Source: Marmoricola sp. (lineage in GTDB: Bacteria; Actinomycetota; Actinomycetes; Propionibacteriales; Nocardioidaceae). From it: a stretch of DNA of 5,624 nt. Where the stretch lies: contig JASLCW010000369.1 of NCBI GenBank assembly GCA_030151765.1, forward strand, positions 1 through 5,624. The letters are read 5' to 3'. Made by a program: the position numbers and the translations under genes. The number at the start of each line of letters is the position of its first letter. Within the stretch, counting starts at the first letter, position 1. Positions 1 through 5,624 of this stretch are shown here, in pieces. The notes below the pieces were generated by a model that made no database searches, was not told the DNA's origin, and saw only the letters and a list, made by a program, of their open reading frames with translations.

Positions 1-572
1 AGCCGGCGACCCCGGATCGTCGTACTGAAGCCGCCGACCTCGCCGACGGCCGTGCGGCAGCCCTCGAACCAGTCCGGCTGGTTCTGGACCAGCCAGCCCG
101 CTCCCCCGGCGCCGCCGGCTTCCTCGTCGGCGGTGAAGCACAGCACCAGCGGACGGGTGGGGACCGCTCCCGCACGCGCCCGGGCGCGGATGCTGCTGAG
201 CAGCATCGCGTCGAAGTCCTTCATGTCCACGGCGCCGCGTCCCCAGAGGAAGCTGTCCTCGATCTCGCCCGCGAAGGGCGGGCGCGACCAGTCAGCGGCC
301 TGAGCCGGTACGACGTCGAGGTGGCCGTGGATCAGCAGGGGCTCACCCTCCGTGCCGCCCCAGCGGGCCAGCACCGACGTGCGGCCGGGCGCGGACTCGT
401 AGAGCTCCGAGTCGATCCCGACCTCCGCCAGCGAACCGGCGACGTACTCGGCGGCGAGGCGCTCGCCGGGCCCGGAGTCGTCCCCGAAGTTGGAGGTGTC
501 GATGCGGAGGAGATCGCGACAGATGTCGACGACCTCGGCGGTCGGATCGTGGAGCTGGTCGGCAGGGGCCAT
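1..572 (-). CDS. M20-family metallopeptidase, N-terminal part (3' end off the window)
   Basis: Dinuclear zinc hydrolase of the M20 group (dipeptidase, acetylornithine deacetylase and succinyl-DAP desuccinylase relatives), expected in the cytoplasm; the substrate cannot be told. 190 codons are visible, against about 430-450 for the usual full length, so the dimerisation domain and last metal ligand are missing. What I see: HGHLD at residues 82-86 (ligand H84, catalytic-site D86), GRGAVDMKD at 111-119 (bridging D116), and DEE at 149-151 (general base E150, ligand E151). GEVGGF at 177-182 probably supplies another ligand, E178. The visible sequence has no signal peptide. The start is uncertain: ATG at 572 fits a leaderless transcript from a TACGGT hexamer at 584-579, but an in-frame ATG at 587 would add five residues. 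It diverges from the monooxygenase across 24 bp. Family is firm; substrate is unknown. Confidence 0.93.
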   Translation of the reverse strand, partial: MAPADQLHDPTAEVVDICRDLLRIDTSNFGDDSGPGERLAAEYVAGSLAEVGIDSELYESAPGRTSVLARWGGTEGEPLLIHGHLDVVPAQAADWSRPPFAGEIEDSFLWGRGAVDMKDFDAMLLSSIRARARAGAVPTRPLVLCFTADEEAGGAGGAGWLVQNQPDWFEGCRTAVGEVGGFSTTIRGRR

Positions 573-596
573 CCGGCCACCGTACATTCAGGTCTC
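573..596. promoter_or_regulatory. Compact divergent promoter region with two opposed -10-like hexamers
   Basis: This gap separates the ATG of the M20 peptidase from the GTG of the monooxygenase. On the plus strand TACATT at 583-588 matches the actinobacterial -10 pattern TANNNT and lies 8 nt before the GTG at 597. On the minus strand TACGGT, read 584 to 579, also matches TANNNT and lies 6 nt before the ATG at 572. Both share the self-complementary GTAC at 582-585. The spacing would put both transcription starts at or next to the start codons, giving leaderless mRNAs, which are common in actinobacteria. No good -35 box is visible on either side. The only ribosome-binding candidate for the monooxygenase is a weak CAGG at 589-592. 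The hexamer pattern is loose, so this is inference from spacing, not proof. Confidence 0.4.
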
Positions 597-2042
597 GTGG
601 GTAGCGCGCGCATCGTCATCGTGGGAGCGGGTTTCGGCGGCATCGCCATCGCGAACGAGCTGAAGCGGCGGGGACACGACGACATCGTGATCCTCGAGCA
701 GGCAGCCGATGTCGGCGGTGTGTGGCGCGACAACACCTACCCGGGAGCGGCTTGCGACGTGCCGACGCCGTACTACTCGCTCTCCTACGAACCCAATCCG
801 CGGTGGCCGCGGCGGTACGCCGAGCAGCCGGACATCCTGCGCTACATCCAGCATGTCGTGGACAAGTACGACCTGCGCCGGCATCTGCGCGTGAATTCCC
901 GGGTGACGGGGGCGACGTGGCGGGGCGGGCGCTGGGAGATCGCCCTCGCCGACGGCGAGACCATCGAGGCGGATGTCTTCATCCCGGCGGTGGGTCAACT
1001 GTCCCGGCCGTCGTACCCGGCGATCGAGGGACGCGACGACTTCGCCGGCGAGTCCTTCCACTCCGCCGAGTGGCGCCACGACATCGACCTGGCCGGCAAG
1101 CGCGTGGGCGTGATCGGCACCGGCGCCAGCGCGGTCCAGTTCGTGCCGAAGATCCAGCCCGTCGTCGAGCAGGTGACGGTCTTCCAGCGGACGGCGCCCT
1201 ATCTGCTGCCGCGGATGGACACGAAGTTCTCCGGGATGCACCACAAGGTCTTCGAGAAGCTGCCCTTCACCCAGAAGGCCGAGCGGGGCGCCTGGTTCGG
1301 GTTGAGTGAGGGCCTCGGCGTGGCGCTGCTCTACAGCCCGGCACTCGCGCGCGTCTTCACCGCGGCCAGTCGCGCACACATGAAGCACAGTTGTGCGGAG
1401 GACCCGGGCCTTCTGGAGCGGGCGTGGCCGAGCTACCCGATCGGCTGCAAGCGGGTGCTCTTCGTCAACGACTATCTGCCCGCGCTGTGCCGGCCGAATG
1501 CCGAGCTCGTCACGACCGGCATCGAGCGGATCATGCCCGGTGGAGTCCGGACCACCGACGGTGTCGACCACGACTTCGACGTGCTGATCTGGGGCACCGG
1601 TTTCAAGGCCACCGACTTCCTGGCGCCGATGGAGATCACCGGGCTCGGCGGTCTGAGGCTGGAGGATGCGTGGAGCGAGGGGGCCCGCGCCTACCTGGGG
1701 ATCAGCGTGCCGGACTTCCCGAACCTCTTCATCATGTACGGCCCCAACACCAATCTCGGCTCGGGTTCGATCATCTACATGCTGGAGAGCCAGGCGCGCT
1801 ACATCGGGCAGGCGGTTGATTCCCTTGCGGGCAGGACGATGGTGGTCCGTCGCGCGGTCGAGGAGGCCTTCGACGCCGACGTACAGACCCGGCTCGTGGA
1901 CGGCGTGTGGTCCAAGTGCGACAACTGGTACCGGGTGGCCAGCGGACGCGTCGTGAGCAACTGGCCGAAACTGCCCTTCCAGTACCGGCGCGACACGAGC
2001 CGCTTCGAGGCGTCGGACTACGAGCCGGTCACCACACCTTGA
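597..2042 (+). CDS. FAD/NAD(P)H-dependent monooxygenase, Baeyer-Villiger/CzcO-like group
   Basis: Class B flavoprotein monooxygenase of 481 residues, predicted to use NADPH and O2 to oxygenate a ketone or other lipophilic substrate, which is not identifiable. Motifs in order: FAD Rossmann GAGFGG at 10-15; GGVWRDNTYPGAACD from 40, typical of this group; Baeyer-Villiger fingerprint FAGESFHSAEW at 149-159, followed by R160 where P or D is usual; NADPH Rossmann GTGASA at 174-179; KR at 285-286, where R286 is the likely counterpart of the catalytic arginine; WGTGF at 332-336; YGPN at 381-384; and a C-terminal CDNWY (441-445) plus NWP (455-457). It lacks the N-terminal extension of PAMO-type enzymes. 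No signal or membrane segment is seen. GTG at 597 is chosen because it sits nine codons before the Rossmann glycines; the frame stays open upstream to an ATG at 321, but that stretch is antisense to the peptidase. Its last 14 bp overlap the end of the CopCD gene. Confidence 0.93.
   Translation: MGSARIVIVGAGFGGIAIANELKRRGHDDIVILEQAADVGGVWRDNTYPGAACDVPTPYYSLSYEPNPRWPRRYAEQPDILRYIQHVVDKYDLRRHLRVNSRVTGATWRGGRWEIALADGETIEADVFIPAVGQLSRPSYPAIEGRDDFAGESFHSAEWRHDIDLAGKRVGVIGTGASAVQFVPKIQPVVEQVTVFQRTAPYLLPRMDTKFSGMHHKVFEKLPFTQKAERGAWFGLSEGLGVALLYSPALARVFTAASRAHMKHSCAEDPGLLERAWPSYPIGCKRVLFVNDYLPALCRPNAELVTTGIERIMPGGVRTTDGVDHDFDVLIWGTGFKATDFLAPMEITGLGGLRLEDAWSEGARAYLGISVPDFPNLFIMYGPNTNLGSGSIIYMLESQARYIGQAVDSLAGRTMVVRRAVEEAFDADVQTRLVDGVWSKCDNWYRVASGRVVSNWPKLPFQYRRDTSRFEASDYEPVTTP
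2029..2042. other. Convergent 14-bp coding overlap between monooxygenase and CopCD genes
   Basis: The monooxygenase stop TGA occupies 2040-2042 on the plus strand. The CopCD stop TGA lies at 2031-2029 on the minus strand. Each gene therefore ends inside the other's last codons. I see no GC-rich hairpin followed by a T run on either side, so neither gene has an obvious intrinsic terminator here. Transcripts would be antisense to each other unless Rho or converging polymerases end them. Confidence 0.9.
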
Positions 2043-3588
2043 AGCTGACCGTCGTGGCGTAGGCCAGGTCGGCGTCCAGCTGGGCGTTGAACTGGAGCCG
2101 CCACCGTCCTGCGGCCGGGAGATTGCCGAGGGCGGTCCACGAACCGTCGGAGGCGCGGGTGAAGCGCAGCGGCAGGCTGACGGGGCCTTGCACGGAGCCG
2201 ACGAGGCTGCCGGACAGCTGTTGCAGGGCAGCGCCGACCCCGTCGTGACGCCGGCTCACCCGGATCGTCACGGGGCCGGGACGAGTGCTGGTGAGCGAGA
2301 CCCGGAGATCGTCGGCCCCTAGTGGTGCGTGCGCGACCAGCGGCGGGCCGTAGTCGTCGCGGGCAGGCACGTGCGCCTGCAGCACCCCGGTGACGGTCAG
2401 CACCCACACGAGGGTGAAGATCTCGAGCCCGACGAGCGGCAGAACCAGGACGCCGCGACGCAGCCGCTTCCGCAGGGTGAAGGCCATGCCGACGATGACG
2501 AGCAACAGGCCGGCCTTCACCAGCACGAGCGCGCCGTACGTCGTGGACCAGAGCGAGGCGAGCGGGCTCACCTGCCGGACGGCCTGGACGATGCCCGTGA
2601 CGGCGATCGTGGCGACGCACCAGGTGGCCACGCGCGACCAGCGCGCGGTCAGCGCGGGATCGCCGCTGACGGGCAGCTGGCGGGTGATCAGCAGCAACAG
2701 GCCGCCCATCCACACGCACACGGCGGTGAGGTGGAGGGCAGCGGCGAGTACCGCGAGTGCCTGCCACGAGCCGACGGCGGCATGACCGATCCAGGCATGG
2801 CCGAGAACCAGGGCGGCGAGCGGCACGGCGATGGCGAAGAGTCTCTTCGTGAAGAGCAGGCCGCCCATGAGGACCAGCACCCCGAGGATGCGCAGCCACA
2901 GCATCTGCTGGCCGTGATTGCCCAGTTGAGCCGCGGTGAAGGGTGCCGTGCTGACGACATCGGCGCCGGTGGCCCGGGCAGCGTCCACGAAGATCAGCCC
3001 GGCCGACACGAAGATGTCGATGACACCGCCGATCAGCACCAGCGGCAGCACCCGGGCCCCGGGCCGTCGGCGCGTCACCAGGAGGTGGGCGAGCGGGAGT
3101 CCGATGACGAGGACCGCGGCAGCATTGCCGAAGCCACCGAGGATGTCGTGTGCGCGGTCCGCGGCGCTGGTCGTCGGCTCCTTCGGGGTGACCGCGGCGG
3201 CATCGGCATCCGTCCGTACGCCGAAGCGCAGGCTCCCCGCGATGTTGTGGCCATCGGCCGAGATCACCTGCCAGACGACGACATAGGCGCCGGTCGGCAG
3301 GCTTGCCGGCAGCGGGATCTCGACCTTGGCCCCGGAGGCACCGGCCTGCTGGGGCTGGTTGACGATCTGGAGGCTGCCGTTGAGGACGTGCGCACTCCCC
3401 CGCACGAGTTGGACGGGCTCGTCGAAGGTGAGCTCGACGGTCGCCGGCGCCTCGGCCAGGCGGCTGCCGTCGGCCGGATTGCTGCCGACGAGGGTCGCGT
3501 GCGCCCAGGTGGGCGCGGCACTGAGCAGAACGAGGACGAGGGCAGCCGCGAGCGCTCCGAGCCAGGCCAGCAGGCGTCGTGCGCTCAT
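2029..3588 (-). CDS. copCD: CopC-CopD fusion, copper-binding and membrane transport protein (YcnJ-like)
   Basis: A 519-residue membrane protein thought to bind Cu(II) outside the membrane and pass it across. Signal peptide at residues 1-29, ending APTWA, leaves H30 as mature residue 1. The CopC domain (30-124) opens HATLVGSNPADG and keeps D112 and H114 in SADGHN; with H30 these match the His1/Asp/His Cu(II) site of CopC, and the Met-rich Cu(I) site is absent. The CopD part spans about 154-401 with some eight hydrophobic segments (about 154-172, 180-200, 228-246, 248-265, 275-300, 317-338, 349-370, 379-401), with H264, H269 and H286 within or near them. Residues 420-519 form a soluble, probably extracytoplasmic, beta-rich tail I cannot name. 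ATG at 3588 gives the best signal peptide; an in-frame GTG at 3597 is possible. It lies 16 bp after the YcnI gene, so they are surely co-transcribed. Import or resistance cannot be decided from sequence. Confidence 0.93.
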   Translation of the reverse strand: MSARRLLAWLGALAAALVLVLLSAAPTWAHATLVGSNPADGSRLAEAPATVELTFDEPVQLVRGSAHVLNGSLQIVNQPQQAGASGAKVEIPLPASLPTGAYVVVWQVISADGHNIAGSLRFGVRTDADAAAVTPKEPTTSAADRAHDILGGFGNAAAVLVIGLPLAHLLVTRRRPGARVLPLVLIGGVIDIFVSAGLIFVDAARATGADVVSTAPFTAAQLGNHGQQMLWLRILGVLVLMGGLLFTKRLFAIAVPLAALVLGHAWIGHAAVGSWQALAVLAAALHLTAVCVWMGGLLLLITRQLPVSGDPALTARWSRVATWCVATIAVTGIVQAVRQVSPLASLWSTTYGALVLVKAGLLLVIVGMAFTLRKRLRRGVLVLPLVGLEIFTLVWVLTVTGVLQAHVPARDDYGPPLVAHAPLGADDLRVSLTSTRPGPVTIRVSRRHDGVGAALQQLSGSLVGSVQGPVSLPLRFTRASDGSWTALGNLPAAGRWRLQFNAQLDADLAYATTVSFKVW

Positions 3589-3604
3589 GACCCTCACATC
3601 CGGT
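3589..3604 (-). promoter_or_regulatory. Ribosome-binding stretch and alternative start of the CopCD gene
   Basis: Sixteen bases separate the YcnI stop (ending at 3605) from the CopCD ATG at 3588. They contain GTGAGGG, read 3597 to 3591. The GAGGG core lies only 2 nt before the ATG, which is short for a Shine-Dalgarno site, and its GTG is itself an in-frame start that would add three residues. Translational coupling to the preceding gene is likely whichever start is used. Confidence 0.4.
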
Positions 3605-4297
3605 TCAGGACCGCGACCGTGAAGCACGCAGCGCGAGACCCGAGAGCCCCAGCGCGATCGCGCCGGCACCCAGGCCGACCCAGCCCGGCCATGAGGGGGT
3701 GGAGTCGCTGTCGGCCGACTCGGCGGTGTCAGCCGCCTTCTCGGGAGTCGCCGCGGCGAGGGTCAGCACGGGAGCCGGGTGCTCGGGCTCGGCGGCCGCA
3801 TCGGCGGAGCGCTCGTTCCAGCGGACCACGCTGCCGTCGCTGTAGGTCTGCGTGGCCGGCAGCACCAGCTCCGCGACCTTCGGCAGCGGGCCGGCGGAGA
3901 CATTGAACTGCTGGAACTCACCCGGGTGGATCGCGCTGGCGGGGCTGTCAGCGGTCCAGGTCAGCGAGTCGACGTAGGTGTCGACCGTGCCGTCGCCGGT
4001 CTGCAGCGGTGTCGTGAGCTTCGTCGTGTGGACCTTCACGGTCCAGCCGGGCACGGGCTGCGTCGACACGTAGGCGAGCGGCGTGGCTGCCGGGAAGGAG
4101 ACCTGCACCCGGGTGGTCGAGGCGGTCGCGGACTCCGTGGGAACGCGGAAGGTGAGCACCCCGAATCCGCCTTGGGTCGCGCCGGTACCGCCGACGGTCA
4201 CGTGTGCACTGGCCGGACCGGCCAGGAGCAGCCCGGCAGCGATGGCGCCGGTGCCGGCGAGAGTACGTGCGAAGAGGCGTGTGCGTCGTGACTGCAT
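3605..4297 (-). CDS. ycnI: YcnI-like DUF1775 copper-binding membrane protein
   Basis: A 230-residue exported protein of the YcnI/DUF1775 family, whose Bacillus member binds one Cu(II) through the N-terminal histidine (a monohistidine brace) with a conserved tryptophan nearby. Seen here: an Arg-rich start, a hydrophobic stretch at about 12-28 and an ASA cleavage site at 29-31, so H32 becomes mature residue 1. The domain (32-181) carries RVPTE at 51-55, VPGW at 82-85 and VVRWNE at 157-162, where W160 probably matches the conserved tryptophan. An acidic Ala/Pro/Ser/Asp linker (about 183-201) leads to a single C-terminal membrane helix (202-223) and a basic RASRSRS tail, an N-out topology that tethers the copper domain outside the membrane. 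ATG at 4297 follows an AGGGA site by 6 nt. It lies 35 bp after the peroxidase gene and 16 bp before the CopCD gene. A role as copper donor to CopC-CopD is inferred from context. Confidence 0.93.
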   Translation of the reverse strand: MQSRRTRLFARTLAGTGAIAAGLLLAGPASAHVTVGGTGATQGGFGVLTFRVPTESATASTTRVQVSFPAATPLAYVSTQPVPGWTVKVHTTKLTTPLQTGDGTVDTYVDSLTWTADSPASAIHPGEFQQFNVSAGPLPKVAELVLPATQTYSDGSVVRWNERSADAAAEPEHPAPVLTLAAATPEKAADTAESADSDSTPSWPGWVGLGAGAIALGLSGLALRASRSRS

Positions 4298-4332
4298 GGA
4301 GCTTCCCTGTCGTTGGTGGCTGATCTCGTGGC
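4298..4332 (-). promoter_or_regulatory. ycnI: Intercistronic gap with ribosome-binding site of the YcnI gene
   Basis: The minus strand reads AGGGAAG from 4308 to 4302, leaving about 6 nt between its AGGGA core and the ATG at 4297, a plausible Shine-Dalgarno site. Two GCCAC copies in the same direction flank the peroxidase stop; they do not form a hairpin. No T run or stem suggesting termination is present, so the peroxidase and YcnI genes are probably on one mRNA. Confidence 0.45.
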
Positions 4333-5571
4333 TCAGGCTTCGAAGAGCCGTTGACCGACATAGTCGTCCTCACCCCGGGCGGGTACGGCGAAGACGGCGC
4401 TGCCGATGTGGCTGATGAACTGTCCCAGACTGTCGTGCCCGGAGACGAGAGATTTCTGGATGGGCAGGAAACCCTGCGCGATGTCGGCCTGCCAGGCCAT
4501 GAACATCAGGCCGGCTCGGCGACCCTGCGAGGTGTCGCCGTCGTCGAAGTTCCAACCACGGCGATAGATCCGTGAACCCAGGGTCGACTGCGTTCCGGCG
4601 AGACGGATGTGCGCATGCAACGGTACGGCGAGCCCGCCGGACTTGTCGCGCGCGCCGAGATCCACGGTCTGGTGTTCGCTCTTGCGGCCCAGGGGCGCGC
4701 CGCTGACCGTGTCGCGGCCGATCACCTTGTCCCGCGAGGTCTCCGACTCCTGGAACCAGCGGTCGAGGTCGATCAGGATCTGCCGGGCGACGACATAGCT
4801 GCCGCCCTGCATCCAGCCGGCGTCCTTGGCGATGACGGTCGATGTCCACAAGGGCGAACCCGGCACGGAGTTCGCCGTACCGTCGCGATGGCCCATGAGG
4901 TTGCGGACCGTGGCCTTGGGGTCGTCCGCCCCGGCCGAGGTGATCCGGAAGCCGGAGCGCGACCAGCCGATCGCCCAGTCGCCCCGGAGCGCCGAGCGCA
5001 CGCTCTGGACGGCGCCGGCCAGGCGCATCGGGTCGTCGGCGGCCACCTGGACGAGCAGATCGCCTCCGCAGAGAGCCGGATCGAGCTTGTCGGTGGCGAA
5101 GGCCGGAAGGTCGATCAGCGCCTTCGGGCGCTGTCCCTCGAGGCCGCACGCGGTGATCAGGCTCGCGCCGATGCCGGGCGTCACCTGGAGATTCGCCGGC
5201 CGACTGCCCAGCGATGCGGCCGCAGCCGACTGCTGCTCCTGGCCGGCGGTCTTGTCGCCGATGAGGGAGGCGAGGAAGGTGAGCGCCTTGACCGACGCGG
5301 CCTTCGCCCGCGTCGGGTCGCTGCGGTTCGCCTTGCTGAGATTGAAGGTGAGCACCTGGCCGAAAGCCGGGACCGGCTTGTCCAGGCCGTGCGGAAGGGC
5401 GTGCTCGGTCAGCACCTCGTCGTAGGGGCGGAGCCGGTCGGCACCGGTGTCGGGGGCGCCGAAGGGGTCGCCCCGCTCGGCGGCGAAGCCTCCCGCCAGG
5501 CCGGCGACGAGACCGGTCGCGCCGGCGCCACCAGTCCAGCCGAGCAGGCGGCGCCGCGAGATCTCCGTCAT
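4333..5571 (-). CDS. Tat-exported DyP-type haem peroxidase (DtpA/EfeB-like)
   Basis: A 412-residue dye-decolourising peroxidase, A-type by length and Tat export, using haem b and H2O2. A twin-arginine signal SRRRLLG at residues 5-11 precedes a hydrophobic stretch to about A30-A31, so the folded haem protein is sent outside the membrane. Catalytic features: the GxxDG motif as GHRDG at 227-231 with distal D230, proximal haem ligand H321 in AHIR (320-323), and distal arginine R338 in YRRGWNFDDG (336-345). All key residues are present, so it should be active. ATG at 5571 overlaps the upstream stop as ATGA, suggesting coupling; the nearest GGAG is 11 nt away, rather far. EfeB of iron uptake is a close relative, but no efeU or efeO is visible. 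The copper neighbours favour a role like Streptomyces DtpA, which is needed for maturation of a copper oxidase. That role is inference. Confidence 0.93.
   Translation of the reverse strand: MTEISRRRLLGWTGGAGATGLVAGLAGGFAAERGDPFGAPDTGADRLRPYDEVLTEHALPHGLDKPVPAFGQVLTFNLSKANRSDPTRAKAASVKALTFLASLIGDKTAGQEQQSAAAASLGSRPANLQVTPGIGASLITACGLEGQRPKALIDLPAFATDKLDPALCGGDLLVQVAADDPMRLAGAVQSVRSALRGDWAIGWSRSGFRITSAGADDPKATVRNLMGHRDGTANSVPGSPLWTSTVIAKDAGWMQGGSYVVARQILIDLDRWFQESETSRDKVIGRDTVSGAPLGRKSEHQTVDLGARDKSGGLAVPLHAHIRLAGTQSTLGSRIYRRGWNFDDGDTSQGRRAGLMFMAWQADIAQGFLPIQKSLVSGHDSLGQFISHIGSAVFAVPARGEDDYVGQRLFEA
5568..5571 (-). other. ATGA start/stop overlap between upstream gene and peroxidase gene
   Basis: The minus strand reads ATGA from 5571 to 5568. 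ATG starts the peroxidase and TGA ends the frame coming in from the window edge. This 4-bp overlap is the usual sign of translational coupling within an operon. It suggests that the operon promoter lies beyond the right edge. Confidence 0.6.
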
Positions 5572-5624
5572 GACGGCCGGTTCTCCGCGGCGATCACCGG
5601 GAGCGTCGCGCTGATGCGGGCGCC
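5568..5624 (-). CDS. C-terminal end of an upstream gene, possibly a PCu(A)C copper chaperone
   Basis: An open frame enters from the right edge and ends at TGA 5570-5568 after 18 sense codons reading GARISATLPVIAAENRPS. A final beta-strand of the form G-x-V/I-x-x-x-x-PV followed by a short polar tail is how PCu(A)C (DUF461) periplasmic copper chaperones usually end. Such a gene commonly neighbours DyP and CopC genes in actinobacteria. Eighteen residues are too few to prove homology. Reality of the gene rests on the ATGA overlap and on the tight operon spacing. A Sco-type protein or something unrelated is possible. Confidence 0.45.
   Translation of the reverse strand, partial: GARISATLPVIAAENRPS

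Noticed and set aside
321..596. Possible 92-residue N-terminal extension of the monooxygenase from ATG 321
   Set aside because: The stretch is antisense to well-conserved M20 peptidase motifs, shows no monooxygenase homology, and the FAD Rossmann motif starts right after GTG 597, as usual for the family.
588..1571. Minus-strand open frame of 327 codons opposite the monooxygenase
   Set aside because: No recognisable domain, and the opposite strand has a full set of flavin monooxygenase motifs. It is a shadow of the real gene.
2032..2110. Terminator for the monooxygenase inside the end of the CopCD gene
   Set aside because: Only short self-complementary bits such as CCAGCTGG are present, with no stable stem followed by T residues.
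3589..3669. Extended CopCD start at 3669
   Set aside because: It would overlap the end of the YcnI gene by 65 bp and place 27 polar residues before an otherwise normal signal peptide.
2329..3906. Long plus-strand open frame of 525 codons opposite the CopCD and YcnI genes
   Set aside because: Its product is a low-complexity mix rich in Gly, Arg, Asp, Glu and Gln, with no motif. It mirrors the codon bias of the genuine minus-strand genes, a typical high-GC artefact.
4298..4340. Possible terminator between the peroxidase and YcnI genes
   Set aside because: The repeated GCCAC copies run in the same direction and cannot pair with each other; there is no T run.
4333..5571. Naming the peroxidase efeB as part of an iron-uptake system
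   Set aside because: EfeB belongs to the same DyP group, but no EfeU or EfeO gene is in the window and the neighbours handle copper, so the symbol was left empty.
1..5624. CRISPR array, tRNA, insertion sequence or CsoR-type copper operator
   Set aside because: No regular repeats, cloverleaf-like segment, transposase motif or terminal inverted repeats were seen, and the short intergenic gaps hold no clear operator. The operon promoter probably lies outside the window.

Overview
This window comes from the chromosome of a high-GC Gram-positive bacterium, almost certainly an actinomycete. The evidence is strongly GC-biased third codon positions in every gene, GTG starts, a Tat-exported DyP peroxidase, and an actinobacterial-style YcnI/CopCD copper gene set. 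A member of the Propionibacteriales such as Nocardioides is a guess from overall feel only. Almost everything is coding. The three gaps between genes are 24, 16 and 35 bp, and no stretch over 300 bp lacks a gene. I see no tRNA, rRNA, CRISPR array, insertion sequence or attachment site.

Layout: (1) 1-572, minus strand: the N-terminal part of an M20-family metallopeptidase that runs off the left edge. (2) 597-2042, plus strand: a complete 481-residue FAD/NAD(P)H monooxygenase of the Baeyer-Villiger/CzcO-like group. These two genes diverge from a gap of only 24 bp that carries two opposed -10-like hexamers. (3) 2029-5624, minus strand: a tight extracytoplasmic copper-handling operon. In transcription order it holds the last 18 codons of an upstream gene (possibly a PCu(A)C copper chaperone), a Tat-exported DyP-type haem peroxidase, a YcnI/DUF1775 copper-binding lipid-anchor-free membrane protein, and a CopC-CopD fusion. 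The operon meets the monooxygenase tail to tail with a 14-bp overlap of coding sequence.

How the genes work together: the minus-strand group resembles copper trafficking clusters known in Streptomyces, where a DyP peroxidase (DtpA), Sco and a PCu(A)C-type chaperone serve copper enzyme maturation. It also resembles Bacillus ycnI-ycnJ. YcnI and the CopC domain are both predicted to expose a histidine as the first residue after signal cleavage, a known way to bind Cu(II). CopD would then carry copper across the membrane. The peroxidase would act outside the membrane, either in maturation of a copper enzyme or in handling peroxide. The peptidase and the monooxygenase look like unrelated housekeeping or catabolic genes.

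I did not find a convincing new system. The points most worth a second look are the miniature divergent promoter at 573-596, the two N-terminal-histidine copper proteins side by side, and the uncharacterised C-terminal domain of the CopCD fusion.
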